64,000 bases of DNA, from positions 30,399,501-30,463,500 of the forward strand of contig OW203987.1 of the NCBI GenBank assembly GCA_934047225.1. Reading direction: 5' to 3'. The position numbers were made by a program, and so were the translations under genes. Within the stretch, counting starts at the first letter, position 1; every line of letters begins with the position of its first letter. Shown here one piece after another: positions 25,001 to 34,650 of the stretch. Source of the DNA: Ypsolopha sequella (taxonomy: Eukaryota > Arthropoda > Insecta > Lepidoptera > Ypsolophidae). The notes beneath the pieces were generated by a model. It searched no databases, was not told the origin of the DNA, and worked only from the letters and a program-made list of their open reading frames with translations.

Positions 25001-25710
25001 TGAAAAAATAAGCGAGTTTTTCGCAATCTCATTTTCTGTTGTTTGTTTGCTTTAGTTCACGTGCGCATTATCTACCTTTCTTTTTTCCTTCAACCACAGA
25101 CTAATCGAAGTATTCATTGAATCTTCTGATACTGCAGCTTGTAGGGTGACACAGTTGTAAATAAAAAATTAGACTGTGCCTACAAGTCGTCGTCAAATTG
25201 GTGTAGTGTGTAATGTGTAAGTACGTTCAGGGATTTCTAATCATATCGGCAAAGGCAGTTATCAAAGTCACTGTCAAGCTGAAATTGACAATTATGTACA
25301 AACATAACATATATGTACTTATCCACTATTTATGTTAACGTTTCTGTGTATGTACGTTTTATTTGACTGATTTTATGCTTTTAGATATAAGATTGTTTAT
25401 TATACCGGGTGTAAATAAATAGTAGACATATTTTGATGAAATCATAATATATCATTTACTGATCATTTCGAACAAATGTTCCAAGAAAATATACCTATAG
25501 CCGCGCAAATTTAGCACGGACGAAATGTTAGTCCATGAAATTAGTAAGAAAATGTGGAAATATAATTTTATTACTGAGAGATAGTGGTTTGGATTAATAA
25601 TGAATAGTACTTGGGCGACCGAGCTCCCATCGATCAAAATACTTTGAGGACAAAACAAACAAAAAGTAAAAACGTAAAAATCTTTGGTATACCTCCCGGT
25701 TTAGAGCTAC
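22011..25710. other. Non-coding region with AT microsatellite and a possible TIR element
   Basis: Nothing coding is recognisable. A TA-rich microsatellite-like tract covers about 22735-22805, followed by A-rich LINE-tail-like sequence to 22980. From about 22978 to 24340 the base composition becomes more GC-rich, and imperfect inverted ends (TTCAGCCACACATTG on the left, CATGTGGCTGAGG on the right) bracket the region. This may be a diverged DNA transposon without an intact transposase. Confidence 0.35.
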
Positions 25711-26254
25711 TGAGCTACTGACGTTTGGATGTCCTACCAACTGAGCTACTGACGTTTGGATGTTCTACCAACTGAGCTACTGACGTTTGGATGTCCTACC
25801 AACTGAGCTACTGACGTTTGGATGTTCTACCAACTGAGCTACTGACGTTTGGATGTTCTACCAACTGAGCTACTGACGTTTGGATGTCCTACCAACTGAG
25901 CTACTGACGTTTGGATGTTCTACCAACTGAGCTACTGACGTTTGGATGTCCTACCAACTGAGCTACTGACGTTTGGATGTCCTACCAACTGAGCTACTGA
26001 CGTTTGGATGTCCTACCAACTGAGCTACTGACATTTGGATGTCCTACCAACTGAGCTACTGACGTTTGGATGTCCGACCAACTGAGCTACTGACATTTGG
26101 ATGTCCTACCAACTGAGCTACTGACGTTTGGATGTCCTACCAACTGAGCTACTGACGTTTGTATGTCCTACCAACTGAGCTACTGACGTTTGGATGTCCT
26201 ACCAACTGAGTTACTGACGTTTGGATGTCCTACCAACTGAGCTACTGACGTTTG
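25711..26254 (-). repeat. 31-bp minisatellite carrying a tRNA A-box-like motif per unit
   Basis: About 17.5 copies of a 31-bp unit run through 25711-26254, differing by single bases (GTCC/GTTC, ACG/ACA). On the minus strand each unit reads TAGCTCAGTTGGTAGGACAT, then CCAAACGTCAG. The first part is an excellent match to a tRNA D-arm and to the pol III A-box consensus (TRGYNNANNNG). No B box is present in the unit. A tRNA-derived SINE begins about 90 bp to the right, on the other strand. There are no unique spacers, so this is not a CRISPR array. Confidence 0.9.
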
Positions 26255-26344
26255 AGCGGTTTTATTATTCCTTTTTTTTTTTCTTAGTTCTTAGCATTCC
26301 TCTAGATGGCCACCACCACATTTTTCTTTGAAGAATTTGTACAT

Positions 26345-26930
26345 ATAAAGATAGCAGCGAGTGGTAGCTCAGGGGTAGAAGGCTGGCCTCTTAATCTGAG
26401 ATCCAGATTCAATCCCAGGTCGGGCATGCACTAATGAGTTTTTCGGAATTTATGTCCATAGCATTTGTTTTTACTTACCACTTGCTGAAAGGTAAAGGGA
26501 AACATCGTAAGGAAACCTGCATGCCCTAAAAAACGTGTATTTGTGCTCGAAGTAGATGGAGATAGAGATAGTAGATAGAGCTCACCACTCATCACGTTGG
26601 GACGTAATAATCGTTGGTGAAACGTAGGCAGTGGCGTGCACAGAACTTTTTTCCGGAAAAGCAATCAGAAGGTCAAGTACGACAATAAAAAAAATATGAA
26701 AAAAATTAAATATCAATTTGAAAAAAAAAAGTTTGTATGAAAATGTGCACTCTAGGGTAGGCAGTGCCTACCCTGGCGTCATACAAACTTTTTTTTTTCA
26801 AATTGTTATTGAAATTTTTTCATATTTTTTTTATTGTCGTACTTGACCTTCTGATTGCTTTTCCGGAAAAAAGTTCTGTGCACGCCACTGAACGTAGGTG
26901 TACCGAGTGTGGACTGTGAATTGTATTTTA
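26345..26930 (+). mobile_element. tRNA-derived SINE, split by a hAT-type foldback insertion
   Basis: The head has an A box (GTGGTAGCTCAGGGGTAGAA, about 26350) and a B box (AGATTCAATCCCAGG, about 26405), spaced as in a tRNA. The body contains ACCACTTGCTGAAAGGTAAA, CTGCATGCCCTAAAAAACGT and CATCACGTTGGGACGTAATA. The 3' part is interrupted at 26629-26890 and resumes as TGTACCGAGTGTGGACTGTG. Other copies or fragments lie at 14935, 33413 (minus) and 45590 (minus), so this is an abundant family. Confidence 0.8.
26629..26890. mobile_element. hAT-type foldback MITE with 8-bp target duplication
   Basis: The element is 262 bp and almost entirely palindromic. It starts CAGTGGCGTGCACAGAACTT and ends with the complement. 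The arms run to a centre at GGTAGGCAGTGCCTACC (about 26757-26773). AACGTAGG directly flanks both ends (26621-26628 and 26891-26898), a clean 8-bp target-site duplication. CAGTGGCG-type ends plus an 8-bp duplication are typical of hAT elements. It carries no transposase and would depend on a partner. The near-perfect arms and intact duplication indicate a recent insertion into the older SINE. Confidence 0.88.
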
Positions 26931-27002
26931 CTATTCATTTATATATATATTTTATATTTATATTTATTTGTAGATGTGAAGCATATAAATAATAAAAAAA
27001 AT

Positions 27003-27050
27003 TAATATACGATATATTTCGACTCCTACTGTGGAGTCGTCATCAGTCGA
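27003..27050 (-). ncRNA. Hammerhead-ribozyme-like motif, left arm of Penelope-like element
   Basis: On the minus strand the sequence has CTGATGA, one extra C, a six-pair stem (GACTCC / GGAGTC, loop ACAGTA), GAAA, and a short stem (ATATA / TATAT around TCG). This is the order of the hammerhead core (CUGANGA, helix II, GAAA, helix III). Penelope-like elements are known to carry hammerhead motifs in their terminal repeats. The extra C before helix II and the lack of an obvious helix I partner mean activity is uncertain. Confidence 0.5.
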
Positions 27051-27200
27051 ATGAGGTATAAATATGACATATAAAGAATATAAATTTTTAAAAAAAGTGA
27101 CATCTGTTGAAAAGAAGGAGGAACAAAGAAACTTTTTGGGAGTGATGATAGTAGTGATGATGGATGATGATGATGATGATGATAATGATGATGATGATGG

Positions 27201-27274
<74 letters not shown>

Positions 27275-27366
27275 GTGATGGTTATGATGATGATGGTACT
27301 ATTGGGGTATTAAAGAGAATTTTTTGTCAGATGAGTCATGTCATGTTTGTCTGTCAGTGCTGTCTG

Positions 27367-28194
27367 TCAGTGCTGTCTGTTAAGTCCTGGTCCATAGTGA
27401 GCACCAAGTGACCATATGTACGATGTTTCCCAGGTCCTTAATTCGATGTCTGTCAATGGAGGGCTGAATGCTTTGATGATGCGTAAGGTGAAACAGTCGT
27501 TGAACGTTAAATTGTGGAGGCGGGTGTGTGTAGGGATGGGAAGAATGTTGTTTGGTGTGCGGTCTGAGGTGTGTCGATGTTGATTTATTCGGATGTGTAC
27601 TGGGTTCTTGGTTTCACCTACATAGAATGCCGGGCAATGACGGCATTCCAGTAGGTAAATGCAGTTGCTGGTTTTGCATGACGTGTTGGGATGTGTTTTA
27701 TATATGTTTGTTGTGTGGTGAGTGTTGATGTCTGTAGTTGTGTTGATGATGGAGCAGGTTTTACATCTACGCCGTTGGCAGGGAGATGTGCCAGGTGAAG
27801 TGTTGCTGAAATCGGTGTGTGGTTTGGTTTTTGTTTTGCTAAGTGTGTGTTTCAGGTTTCGGGTTTGTCTGTAACAGATTTGTGGATTATTGGGGAGTAG
27901 GTCTTTAGTTTCATTATTTTGCCGGAGAATGGGTAGAGATTCTTTGATGAGTTGTTTTAGTTTGTGGCTGCCGTGAAAGTATGTGGTGACTAGACGTGTT
28001 TGGTGTGATTTGTTTGTGTTTCTGATATGTCTGTGAAAGTTTGGTCTGTGGTGTAAGTGTTTTTGGAGGAAGTTATTTGGGTAGTGTCTTTTGGAGAGTG
28101 CGTCGTGAATTTTGTTTTGGTAGTTGTCAAGTGCGTATTGATTGTTGCAGATGCGGCGGCCACGGAGCGAAAGTGAGTAAGGTATGGATTTTTT
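27367..28194 (-). pseudogene. Penelope-like element C-terminal part with GIY-YIG endonuclease
   Basis: After the frameshift the frame reads KKSIPYSLSLRGRRICN, then a linker, a Cys cluster (CQRRRCKTC) and the GIY-YIG block (IYLLECRHCPAFYVGET followed by RINQHR). The end (ELRTWETSYIWSLGAHYGPG) terminates at 27367. In Penelope-like elements this endonuclease nicks the target DNA for target-primed reverse transcription. The last 80 or so codons overlap the inverted arm, and their complement is present on the + strand at 29091-29300. The domain itself shows no internal stop. Confidence 0.85.
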
Positions 28195-29050
28195 TGATAT
28201 GCGCCGGATGACAGCTATGAAAATGTAGATATTGAAATTTGTTGGTCGGTTTGAAGTGTACGGAGGTGTGGATGTGGTTGTTGTGGTCAATGAATAAGTC
28301 AACGTCAAGAAATGTGATTTTGTCAGTGGAGATATCGTGAGTGAACTTTAATGGGCTGTGGTTGTTGAGTCGGTCAAGAAATTTTGTTAGTGAGTCTGTG
28401 TTGTGTGGCCAGATCATGAAAATATCGTCGATGAACCTATTCCACACAAGTGGTTTCAGAGGCTCCGAGGCTAAAAACTTTTCTTCGACGGACGCCATGA
28501 AAATGTTGGCGTAGCTCGGTGCCATTCGGGTTCCCATTGCTGTGCCTTTTATTTGATGATAAAATTTATTTTCGAAGCTCAAAAAGTTGTTGTTAAGAAT
28601 GATTTCTGAAAGTTTTATTATAAAATTTGTTGATGGTTGATGGGGCAACGGGCGGTTGTTTAGATGGGTGCGAAGAGAGAAGAGACCAGCGTCGTGTGGG
28701 ATATTGGTGTAGAGTGAGACGACGTCTATGGTCACAAACAGTAGATTTTTATTGGCGGGTAGTTGTAAACACTGGATGATTTCGAGGAAATGATTGGTGT
28801 CTTTGATATATGATGATATGCTTTTAACAAGTGGCTGAAGATGAAAATCGACAAATGCTGATATATGTTCTGTTGGTGAGTTGTATGAAGCTACGATGGG
28901 TCGTCCTGGATTATTTTGTTTGTGAATTTTGGGTAGCATGTAAAAATGAGGTGTCCTGGGATGATTTGGCAGCATAAGAATCATGTCAGCCTCGGAGAGA
29001 CCTTCTGCTGCACCACTCGTGTGAACGGTAGTCTCGACGAGTTCCACGAT
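28195..29050 (-). pseudogene. Penelope-like reverse transcriptase, 5'-truncated
   Basis: Reading on the minus strand, the usable protein begins around HTSGAAEGLSEAD and proceeds through the RT palm: FYMLPKIHK, then VTIDVVSLYTNIPH (motif A), GTAMGTRMAPSYAN (motif B), RFIDDIFMIW (motif C with the catalytic DD), and ITFLDVDLFID...HFKPTN (motif D/thumb region). These are the characteristic Penelope RT blocks. The N-terminal region before FYMLPKIHK is missing because the inverted arm replaces it. Near 28187-28200 the frame is lost at a run of seven A residues; the expected continuation (KKSIPYSLSLRGRRICN) lies in the next frame, so one base has been gained. The element is dead unless that is a sequencing error. 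Confidence 0.85.
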
Positions 29051-29413
29051 AACACATCCGAATAAATCAACATCGACACACCTCAGACCACACATCCGAA
29101 TAAATCAACATCGACACACCTCAGACCGCACACCAAACAACATTCTTCCCATCCCTACACACACCCGCCTCCACAATTTAACGTTCAACGACTGTTTCAC
29201 CTTACGCATCATCAAAGCATTCAGCCCTCCATTGACAGACATCGAATTAAGGACCTGGGAAACATCGTACATATGGTCACTTGGTGCTCACTATGGACCA
29301 GGACTTAACAGACAGCACTGACAGACAGCACTGACAGACAAACATGACATGACTCATCTGACAAAAAATTCTCTTTAATACCCCAATAGTACCATCATCA
29401 TCATAACCATCAC

Positions 29414-29460
<47 letters not shown>

Positions 29461-29610
29461 CCATCATCATCATCATTATCATCATCATCATCATCATCCA
29501 TCATCACTACTATCATCACTCCCAAAAAGTTTCTTTGTTCCTCCTTCTTTTCAACAGATGTCACTTTTTTTAAAAATTTATATTCTTTATATGTCATATT
29601 TATACCTCAT

Positions 29611-29658
29611 TCGACTGATGACGACTCCACAGTAGGAGTCGAAATATATCGTATATTA
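29611..29658 (+). ncRNA. Hammerhead-ribozyme-like motif, right (inverted) arm
   Basis: This is the same motif as at 27003-27050, in opposite orientation because the arm is inverted: CTGATGA at 29615-29621, helix II GACTCC/GGAGTC, then GAAA and the TATATCGTATA hairpin. It is antisense to the RT frame. The same uncertainty applies, since the extra C next to the core is shared by both copies. Confidence 0.5.
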
Positions 29659-29697
29659 ATTGTTTTTATTATTTATATGCTTCACATCTACAAATAA

Positions 29698-30394
29698 TTA
29701 AATGCCATACAAAGGTAATAGTAAAAAATATATTTATATTTATATATATATATATATATATTAAAATTCCATAAAATACGTTTTTTTTTCCTTTCGTTCA
29801 CTTATGAGTTCAAACCGTATGTACTATGTGTTATTTGTAATACTACAAAAGAATAATTGTTTGTACAAGGGCTAATTTATTTTTATATAAATTGCACATC
29901 TGGTAATTATGTATGGTAAAAATGTGTTTTGTTGTAAGAAATAGACTGTAAAACCAAGTTGTTCTTGCACTCATAATGTTCCGTAGTTGTTAAACATTAA
30001 ATTCATGTAACGTTATTCGTATTGTACAATCGACAATACGTCACAGTAAGTCATGGTTGGGTGCTCTAAGATGGCAGGTGATTATCATCCATAAGGGTCG
30101 TTGCCAAAAAGTACATGAACCTCCTCAGAATAAGGAATATATTCTGAGTAAACCTCAATCTAAAAGCAAAATAATATAACGGGAAAAGAGAGCCCTCTCG
30201 CGGTTTATTTTTGCCAACAGGTACACCAGTAAACTGTACCACCATCTAGCAATCGGCCCCTATACTAAATTTATATACACAACAAGAGCATGTCAGACCA
30301 ATAAAGAAGGCAACGGAAAGATATTTACAGGCGGCGGCGCTGTTATCGTATGACCCAAAAGAAATTGTGTTGTTCATTTAAACCAATATTATAC
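29698..30394. other. Non-coding, nothing recognised
   Basis: A (TA)n tract lies at about 29735-29760, followed by AT-rich sequence. The more mixed segment 30060-30370 has no coherent frame. Confidence 0.35.
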
Positions 30395-31080
30395 TCAAGC
30401 CCTTGAAAGTCAGTTTTCTTTTTTATGGGATTTATTAACGTTGAATAAAATAACAAAAAATTTCAATAGAAGTGGAAACTTTTATGTTCGCATCTCGTTG
30501 TGGGGCCAGTTCAGTACTTAAGTACGTCGCTTCAGTGATCAACTTCTAGAAATAAATCCGCTACTGTAAGAAGAAATCAAATTTTATTTTCCAAGAAGAA
30601 TTAATTTTCCCAAGATTAAGTTCTGGAAAGATTTCCCCTGTCCAAACACTTATATATATTATAAAACACTTAATACGAAATTGCCCTGCTAAAGTTGATC
30701 ACTGAAGCGACGTAGGTACTAAGTTCTGAACTGGCCCCACAACGAGTTGCGAACATAATAGTTTCCACTTCTAAAATTGCATTTACTTTACTCGAGCCCT
30801 TGAAAGACCGTTTTCTTTTTTATGGGATTTATTAAAGTTTAACAAAATAACAAAAAACGTAAATATTTTTGAAGTGGAAACTGTTATGTTCGCATAAAAT
30901 TTTTGTGGGGCCAGTTCACAACTTAAATACGTCGCTTCAGTGATCAACTTCACGAAATAATTCCGCAGAGCAAGGCATTTTCGTATTTAATGTTTTATAT
31001 AAAAGTGTTTTGACAGGGGAAATCTTTCCAGATTTCAATCTTCGGAAAATTATATTCTACTTAGGAATAATTAAAATTGA
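30395..31080. repeat. Palindromic repeat plus an extra direct partial copy
   Basis: The unit around GTGGGGCCAGTTCAG (30500-30515) occurs again as its complement near 30735-30750, and a third time in direct orientation near 30903-30918. GTCGCTTCAGTGATCAACTT is likewise found at 30525 and 30943, and inverted near 30695. A later segment (GGGGAAATCTTTCCAGA near 31016) is the complement of one near 30632. The structure is a foldback element with a second, partly duplicated half. No protein is encoded. Confidence 0.65.
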
Positions 31081-31435
31081 TTTCTTATTACAGTTATTAA
31101 TTATTCTTCTTTTGTTATTATTTAAGAAAAAATTATGTTTAACTGATCGGAATAATAACCAGAAATTGAAACTTCTTCTACCTATCTATACTTGATTGAC
31201 CAAATATGTATATGATTGAGTAGAGAGGCGACTTTGGTAGTATCCACTTAAATAGTTTACGGTTGCAGTCTGACATAACCCGCTGCTTTTTTATTTCTGT
31301 GACTATGTTATAGCTTAAAAGATTGTTGTATAAGCATTCTTAACAGTATTTATATCGATTATTGGTTATATAGGTCTCAAGAGTTTCGTGTAAATGTTCT
31401 TAGTCCATACTAACTGCGTTAATTCTATATAAAAG

Positions 31436-31925
31436 ACTAGCGACCCGCCCCGGCTTCGCACGGGTGCAATGCTGATACGAAATATACTATAGTATTTAAG
31501 GTACTTAATTGGATAAGGATTAAGCCACTATTTGTCGTAAAAAGTAAATGATAAAAAATGTTTATTGTGGGTTATCCTTAAGAGATAGATATAAACCATT
31601 ACAAAATTTTTTGTAGAACTTTTTAAGGTGTACAATACTGTAGTACAATATTTTGATCTATATCGTAGGGTTCAGACAGCGTTTGCAATGTAAGCGCAAA
31701 AAATGTGTTTATTTACGACATCACATTAAAAACCTCTAAAATTTTCAATGTTTCTCTAGCATATTATGCATGTATTATACCTATAAACCTTTCTCTTGTA
31801 TCACTTTATGTATTAAAAAAAACCGTATCAAAATCTGTTGTGAAGTTTTAAAGATCTAAGCCATATCTAAGCATACATAGGGACACACAGACAGCGGGAA
31901 GTGACTTTGTTTTATACTATGGAGT
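31436..31925 (+). repeat. Dispersed retroposon fragment ('GACCCGCCCCGGCTTCGC' type)
   Basis: It starts with GACTAGCGACCCGCCCCGGC and ends with CACAGACAGCGGGAAGTGAC, then TTTGTTTTATACTATG. This opening and closing pair is typical of a very abundant retroposon remnant in insect, notably lepidopteran, genomes; related starts occur at 41248 and 63530. The interior is AT-rich and non-coding. Confidence 0.6.
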
Positions 31926-32140
31926 GATGACTATGCATACTATGTAAAGCCAAGATACAAGAAAGCTATTTAAAAGCACACAAACCAAATAGCCTTGAAA
32001 ACGTCAGACAGGACTAAATGTTACTAAATTCCTATAAAAAATCGAAATAGAATACTAAGTTTTGGTTTTCAAGGCGTAGGTAATCTTAATTTGTAACAAA
32101 ACATAATTTTTCTTGAAGGTTGTTTGTTTATTTAACTGAG

Positions 32141-32148
32141 TATATAAA
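32141..32148 (+). promoter_or_regulatory. TATA box of catalase-like gene A
   Basis: TATATAAA lies 42 nt upstream of the ATG at 32183. A TTAGTA at 32171, 30 nt downstream of the box, is a plausible initiator, which would give a very short 5' UTR. Gene B has the same box at nearly the same distance, which supports both promoter calls. Confidence 0.6.
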
Positions 32149-32182
32149 GTGAACTATTCATTATTAAAGTTTAGTAATAATC

Positions 32183-32314
32183 ATGAAATTCACCAGCAGT
32201 GCAGTGGTAGTTTCAATTGCATTGTTGTGTGTGAAAACACAAGAAGTTGCAAAAGATGATGCAAATGTGGACCACGCTTCACGACAGCTTTACGACTTTC
32301 AAGCGACACATAAG
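32183..32314 (+). CDS. Catalase-like gene A, exon 1 (signal peptide)
   Basis: Forty-four codons from ATG to the AAG before a GTATAT donor (phase 0). The peptide starts MKFTSSAVVVSIALLCV, a basic residue followed by a hydrophobic stretch, a typical secretory signal. The remainder (DDANVDHASRQLYDFQATHK) lines up with the catalase N-terminus, where DPA(S/T)xQL is usual. Gene B has a matching 44-codon exon ending at the same place, which strongly supports this exon although it lies 7.5 kb from exon 2. No other start codon is as well placed relative to the TATA box. Confidence 0.75.
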
Positions 32315-33412
32315 GTATATACAATGTTACACCTTTTGCTAATAATATTATGAGATACATAGATTTATTATAGGGTTGTTCTCAAAATTTTTGTAGGTAA
32401 CAAAATTGTAACAAAAATAAAACGTTACAAAATGTAACAAAAAATATTATAAGGGTTAGTTCGTCATCGCTATATCCTTAAGTCCACGACTTTACTTGTT
32501 TTGAATCGTTGTTTAACGGAATAAAGTTTAATGAAAAATAACGTGTTGTTAGAAAAAATAATTTATGTAAGGAAAATAATTTATTCCATGTAATGAAATT
32601 TTGAAAGAAACATTAAACATTCATTGAAAAAATCAAATCTAATGATAATATTGAGAAAATTACAGTAACATTCTATTAATTAACAGAAAACCTTAATGAT
32701 TTTTTTAAAGAAACCTAACGAATTCTACGTAATTAACTATTAAGAGTCGATTTTCCGGATTTGTAATAAAATATTAAGAATTAATTATATATAACGCCCA
32801 AAATGCAACTTTTAGCAAAGCCAACTTTTAAAGTGGAAAGGATATCACTATTAACTCGCCCGCTTGCTAGAATACCGACTTTTCCTATACAAAAAAAAAA
32901 CAAAACAGGTTCCGCGGGAACAACAAAGTCACACACACAAACAAACACACTTACTATACGATTTCAACGTAACCACGACTTTACTGTATAATTATGTTAC
33001 GTTACAAAATAAAGTTACAAAACTAAATCTAAAATCACGTTTTATGGATTAAAATGGATTAAATATTTTAAGAATAAATCACTTTTAAGTTTAATTCATA
33101 GCAAAGCAATAAGATAAACTTGATATTAGGGAAGGCGGACTTCACAATCTATAGGCGTTTTAGTAAAACTATTGTGAAATGGAAACAAAAACTACATTTA
33201 TTTTGAGAACAACCCTATAACGAATCACCACGAATTGAATCCCTGTGGAAGTTTATTTATTTTATTTCATTTATATAGTTATTACGCTTAATGTACATTT
33301 ACACAAAAACATGAAAAAAAAAACACTAAAAATATTTTACACTGTACAAGGGCGGCACTTATTGCTAATAGCAATATCTTCCAGAGAACCTTTGGATGAA
33401 AAAGAAAATATA

Positions 33413-33700
33413 GAAAAAATAAAGAAGTGTCAGAGGTTTTTTCGAGTGTTTATGACTTTGAAATGCAAGTCATAGTCTACACTCGCACACCCTCGTTTCA
33501 CCGACGAATATTAGTTACGTCCTAGGATGATGGGTACTTCAGGCATGAATTGTATCCACAACCGTTCCTCCCAAGGCACGCAGACCGAACAGAAACGTGT
33601 CCTTACGAGATTTGAACCCATGACAACAGAGGTAACTAGAACACCAAACTTAGGCAGGTTACTCTCCCCTCCAACTCTTCATCCCCAATAAGCCACACCT
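33413..33700 (-). mobile_element. tRNA-derived SINE copy
   Basis: On the minus strand a B box (GGGTTCAAATCTCG) is followed by TGCGTGCCTTGGGAGGAACG, CTAGGACGTAACTAATATTC and GTCGGTGAAACGAGGGTG, in the order seen in the SINE at 26345. A LINE-tail-like segment (AGCAATATCTTCCAGAG at about 33370) adjoins it at 33240-33412. Confidence 0.6.
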
Positions 33701-33848
33701 ACACTCCCCCATGACATTATTTATATTTAAACACTCACCGACCTTTCACACATAAACAAACTTATCAACTTTTCATATTTTTAATAAAAGTTCCATCCCA
33801 ACAAACATTTAAGACGCTCATGCAAGGGTATTAATGATATTTATTCAG

Positions 33849-34001
33849 GCTACGGCTACCAACATCATGAATGTTGACAACAGTGACTATTATATCATTT
33901 CTACCTCAAATCCAGATTGGCTTACCAATAAAAACACAAACGCAGAGAATTCGGATATGAATGTCAATCAAAAGGTGCATATAATAAAAGATTTGAACCC
34001 G
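33849..34001 (+). CDS. Candidate orphan exon in intron 1 of gene A
   Basis: A 153-nt open stretch (51 codons) is bounded by a good acceptor (GATATTTATTCAG) and a good donor (GTATGT). It is phase 0 at both ends, the same phase as the surrounding intron of gene A. The peptide is Asn/Asp-rich (ATATNIMNVDNSDYYIISTS at its start) and matches no family I recognise. It could be a cassette exon of gene A, an exon of an independent nested gene, or chance. It does not resemble catalase. Confidence 0.3.
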
Positions 34002-34049
34002 GTATGTCTGTACATTGACAATAAGTAATAAAAATAGAAAGCGGGTAAG

Positions 34050-34430
34050 TAAAAATTACGAGGACGATTTAAAACACGAGCGTAGCGAGTGTTTTAAACG
34101 TAACCGAGTAATTTATTGCTCTTTCGCCCGTGTATCATACTACGTTTTTCAATACATAGTGTGAGGAAATAAAACAAATATAATATTGTAAACTTTAAAT
34201 CATGATTGGCTCAAAAGGACTGTATCCATATTAAACAGTGGAAAAAAAAGTATAAAATTTATGGTACACAGGAAAGGCTGCAAGTTAGCCAACCATTGTA
34301 AATAAATTAAAAAAATATATAATAATAAAGACCTAGGGCAAAATAATCGACTTTCTGTTCGGTTTTGATGCATAAAAAGTGGGCCTTTATGAGCACTTGC
34401 ATTGAAAACCTATTTTTGCTTTTATTATTT
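34050..34430 (+). repeat. Dispersed element ('CACGAGCGTAGCGAG' family), copy 1
   Basis: It begins at ATTACGAGGACGATTTAAAA and passes through CACGAGCGTAGCGAGTGTTT, AAGGACTGTATCCA, GGTACACAGGAAAGGCTGCA and ATCGACTTTCTGTTCGGTTT to GCACTTGCATTGAAAA. Three other copies at 35149, 35528 and 55185 are all in the same orientation. It is non-coding, and its superfamily is unknown to me. Confidence 0.65.
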
Positions 34431-34455
34431 GCTGATGAAATATTTTTGATTATAG

Positions 34456-34650
34456 TATGTGAAAGGCAATGAAAAAGAAACAAATGACAGTATAGAGTCT
34501 ATTATAAGGTGGCTTAAAAACAATGACAATGTCATTTGTTTCTTTTTCATATCACGAAGAATTTGCGCATCCAGCTCGCTTATTTTAACGATATTTTATT
34601 TAGTTATCAGTTTTCTGATGTTTTATTCCTTTTATTCAATACAAAAATAG
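34456..34650 (+). CDS. Candidate second orphan exon, ends in a hydrophobic segment
   Basis: A TTTTTGATTATAG acceptor precedes 34456, and the frame continues in phase 0 from the candidate exon at 33849-34001. It encodes YVKGNEKETNDSIESIIRWL and then, after an inverted repeat, a hydrophobic run (SLILTIFYLVISFLMFY) and a stop after 64 codons. A perfect 21-bp inverted repeat (GAAAAAGAAACAAATGACA core at about 34470 and its complement near 34530) lies inside it and probably created the second half. A repeat element occupies the intron between the two pieces. This may be a remnant of a real gene, but it is weakly supported. Confidence 0.25.
   Translation, partial: YVKGNEKETNDSIESIIRWLKNNDNVICFFFISRRICASSSLILTIFYLVISFLMFYSFYSIQK

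Larger units (their letters stand above)
26964..29697 (-). mobile_element. Penelope-like retroelement with inverted terminal arms
   Basis: The core on the minus strand encodes a Penelope-type reverse transcriptase followed by a GIY-YIG endonuclease. It is flanked by arms in inverted orientation: 26964-27599 and 29091-29697. The arms are almost identical apart from the number of GAT/ATC triplets (about 27160-27290 and 29395-29490). Each includes the last part of the endonuclease frame, so the right arm duplicates the element's 3' end in reverse. A 36-38-bp segment (29054-29127) is repeated in tandem at the right arm junction. Inverted or partial terminal repeats and a GIY-YIG domain are diagnostic of Penelope-like elements. 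The RT lacks its N-terminal part and there is a frameshift, so this copy is not autonomous. Confidence 0.9.

Noticed and set aside
25711..26254. Regular direct repeats that might suggest a CRISPR array
   Set aside because: Units are contiguous with no unique spacers, and the DNA is clearly from an insect nuclear genome.
27064..27411. Asp-rich open frame (long poly-D run) on + and its mirror at 29277-29597 on -
   Set aside because: The Asp run is a (GAT)n microsatellite inside the two inverted arms of the Penelope-like element. The frame has no conserved domain and lies antisense or terminal to the RT unit.
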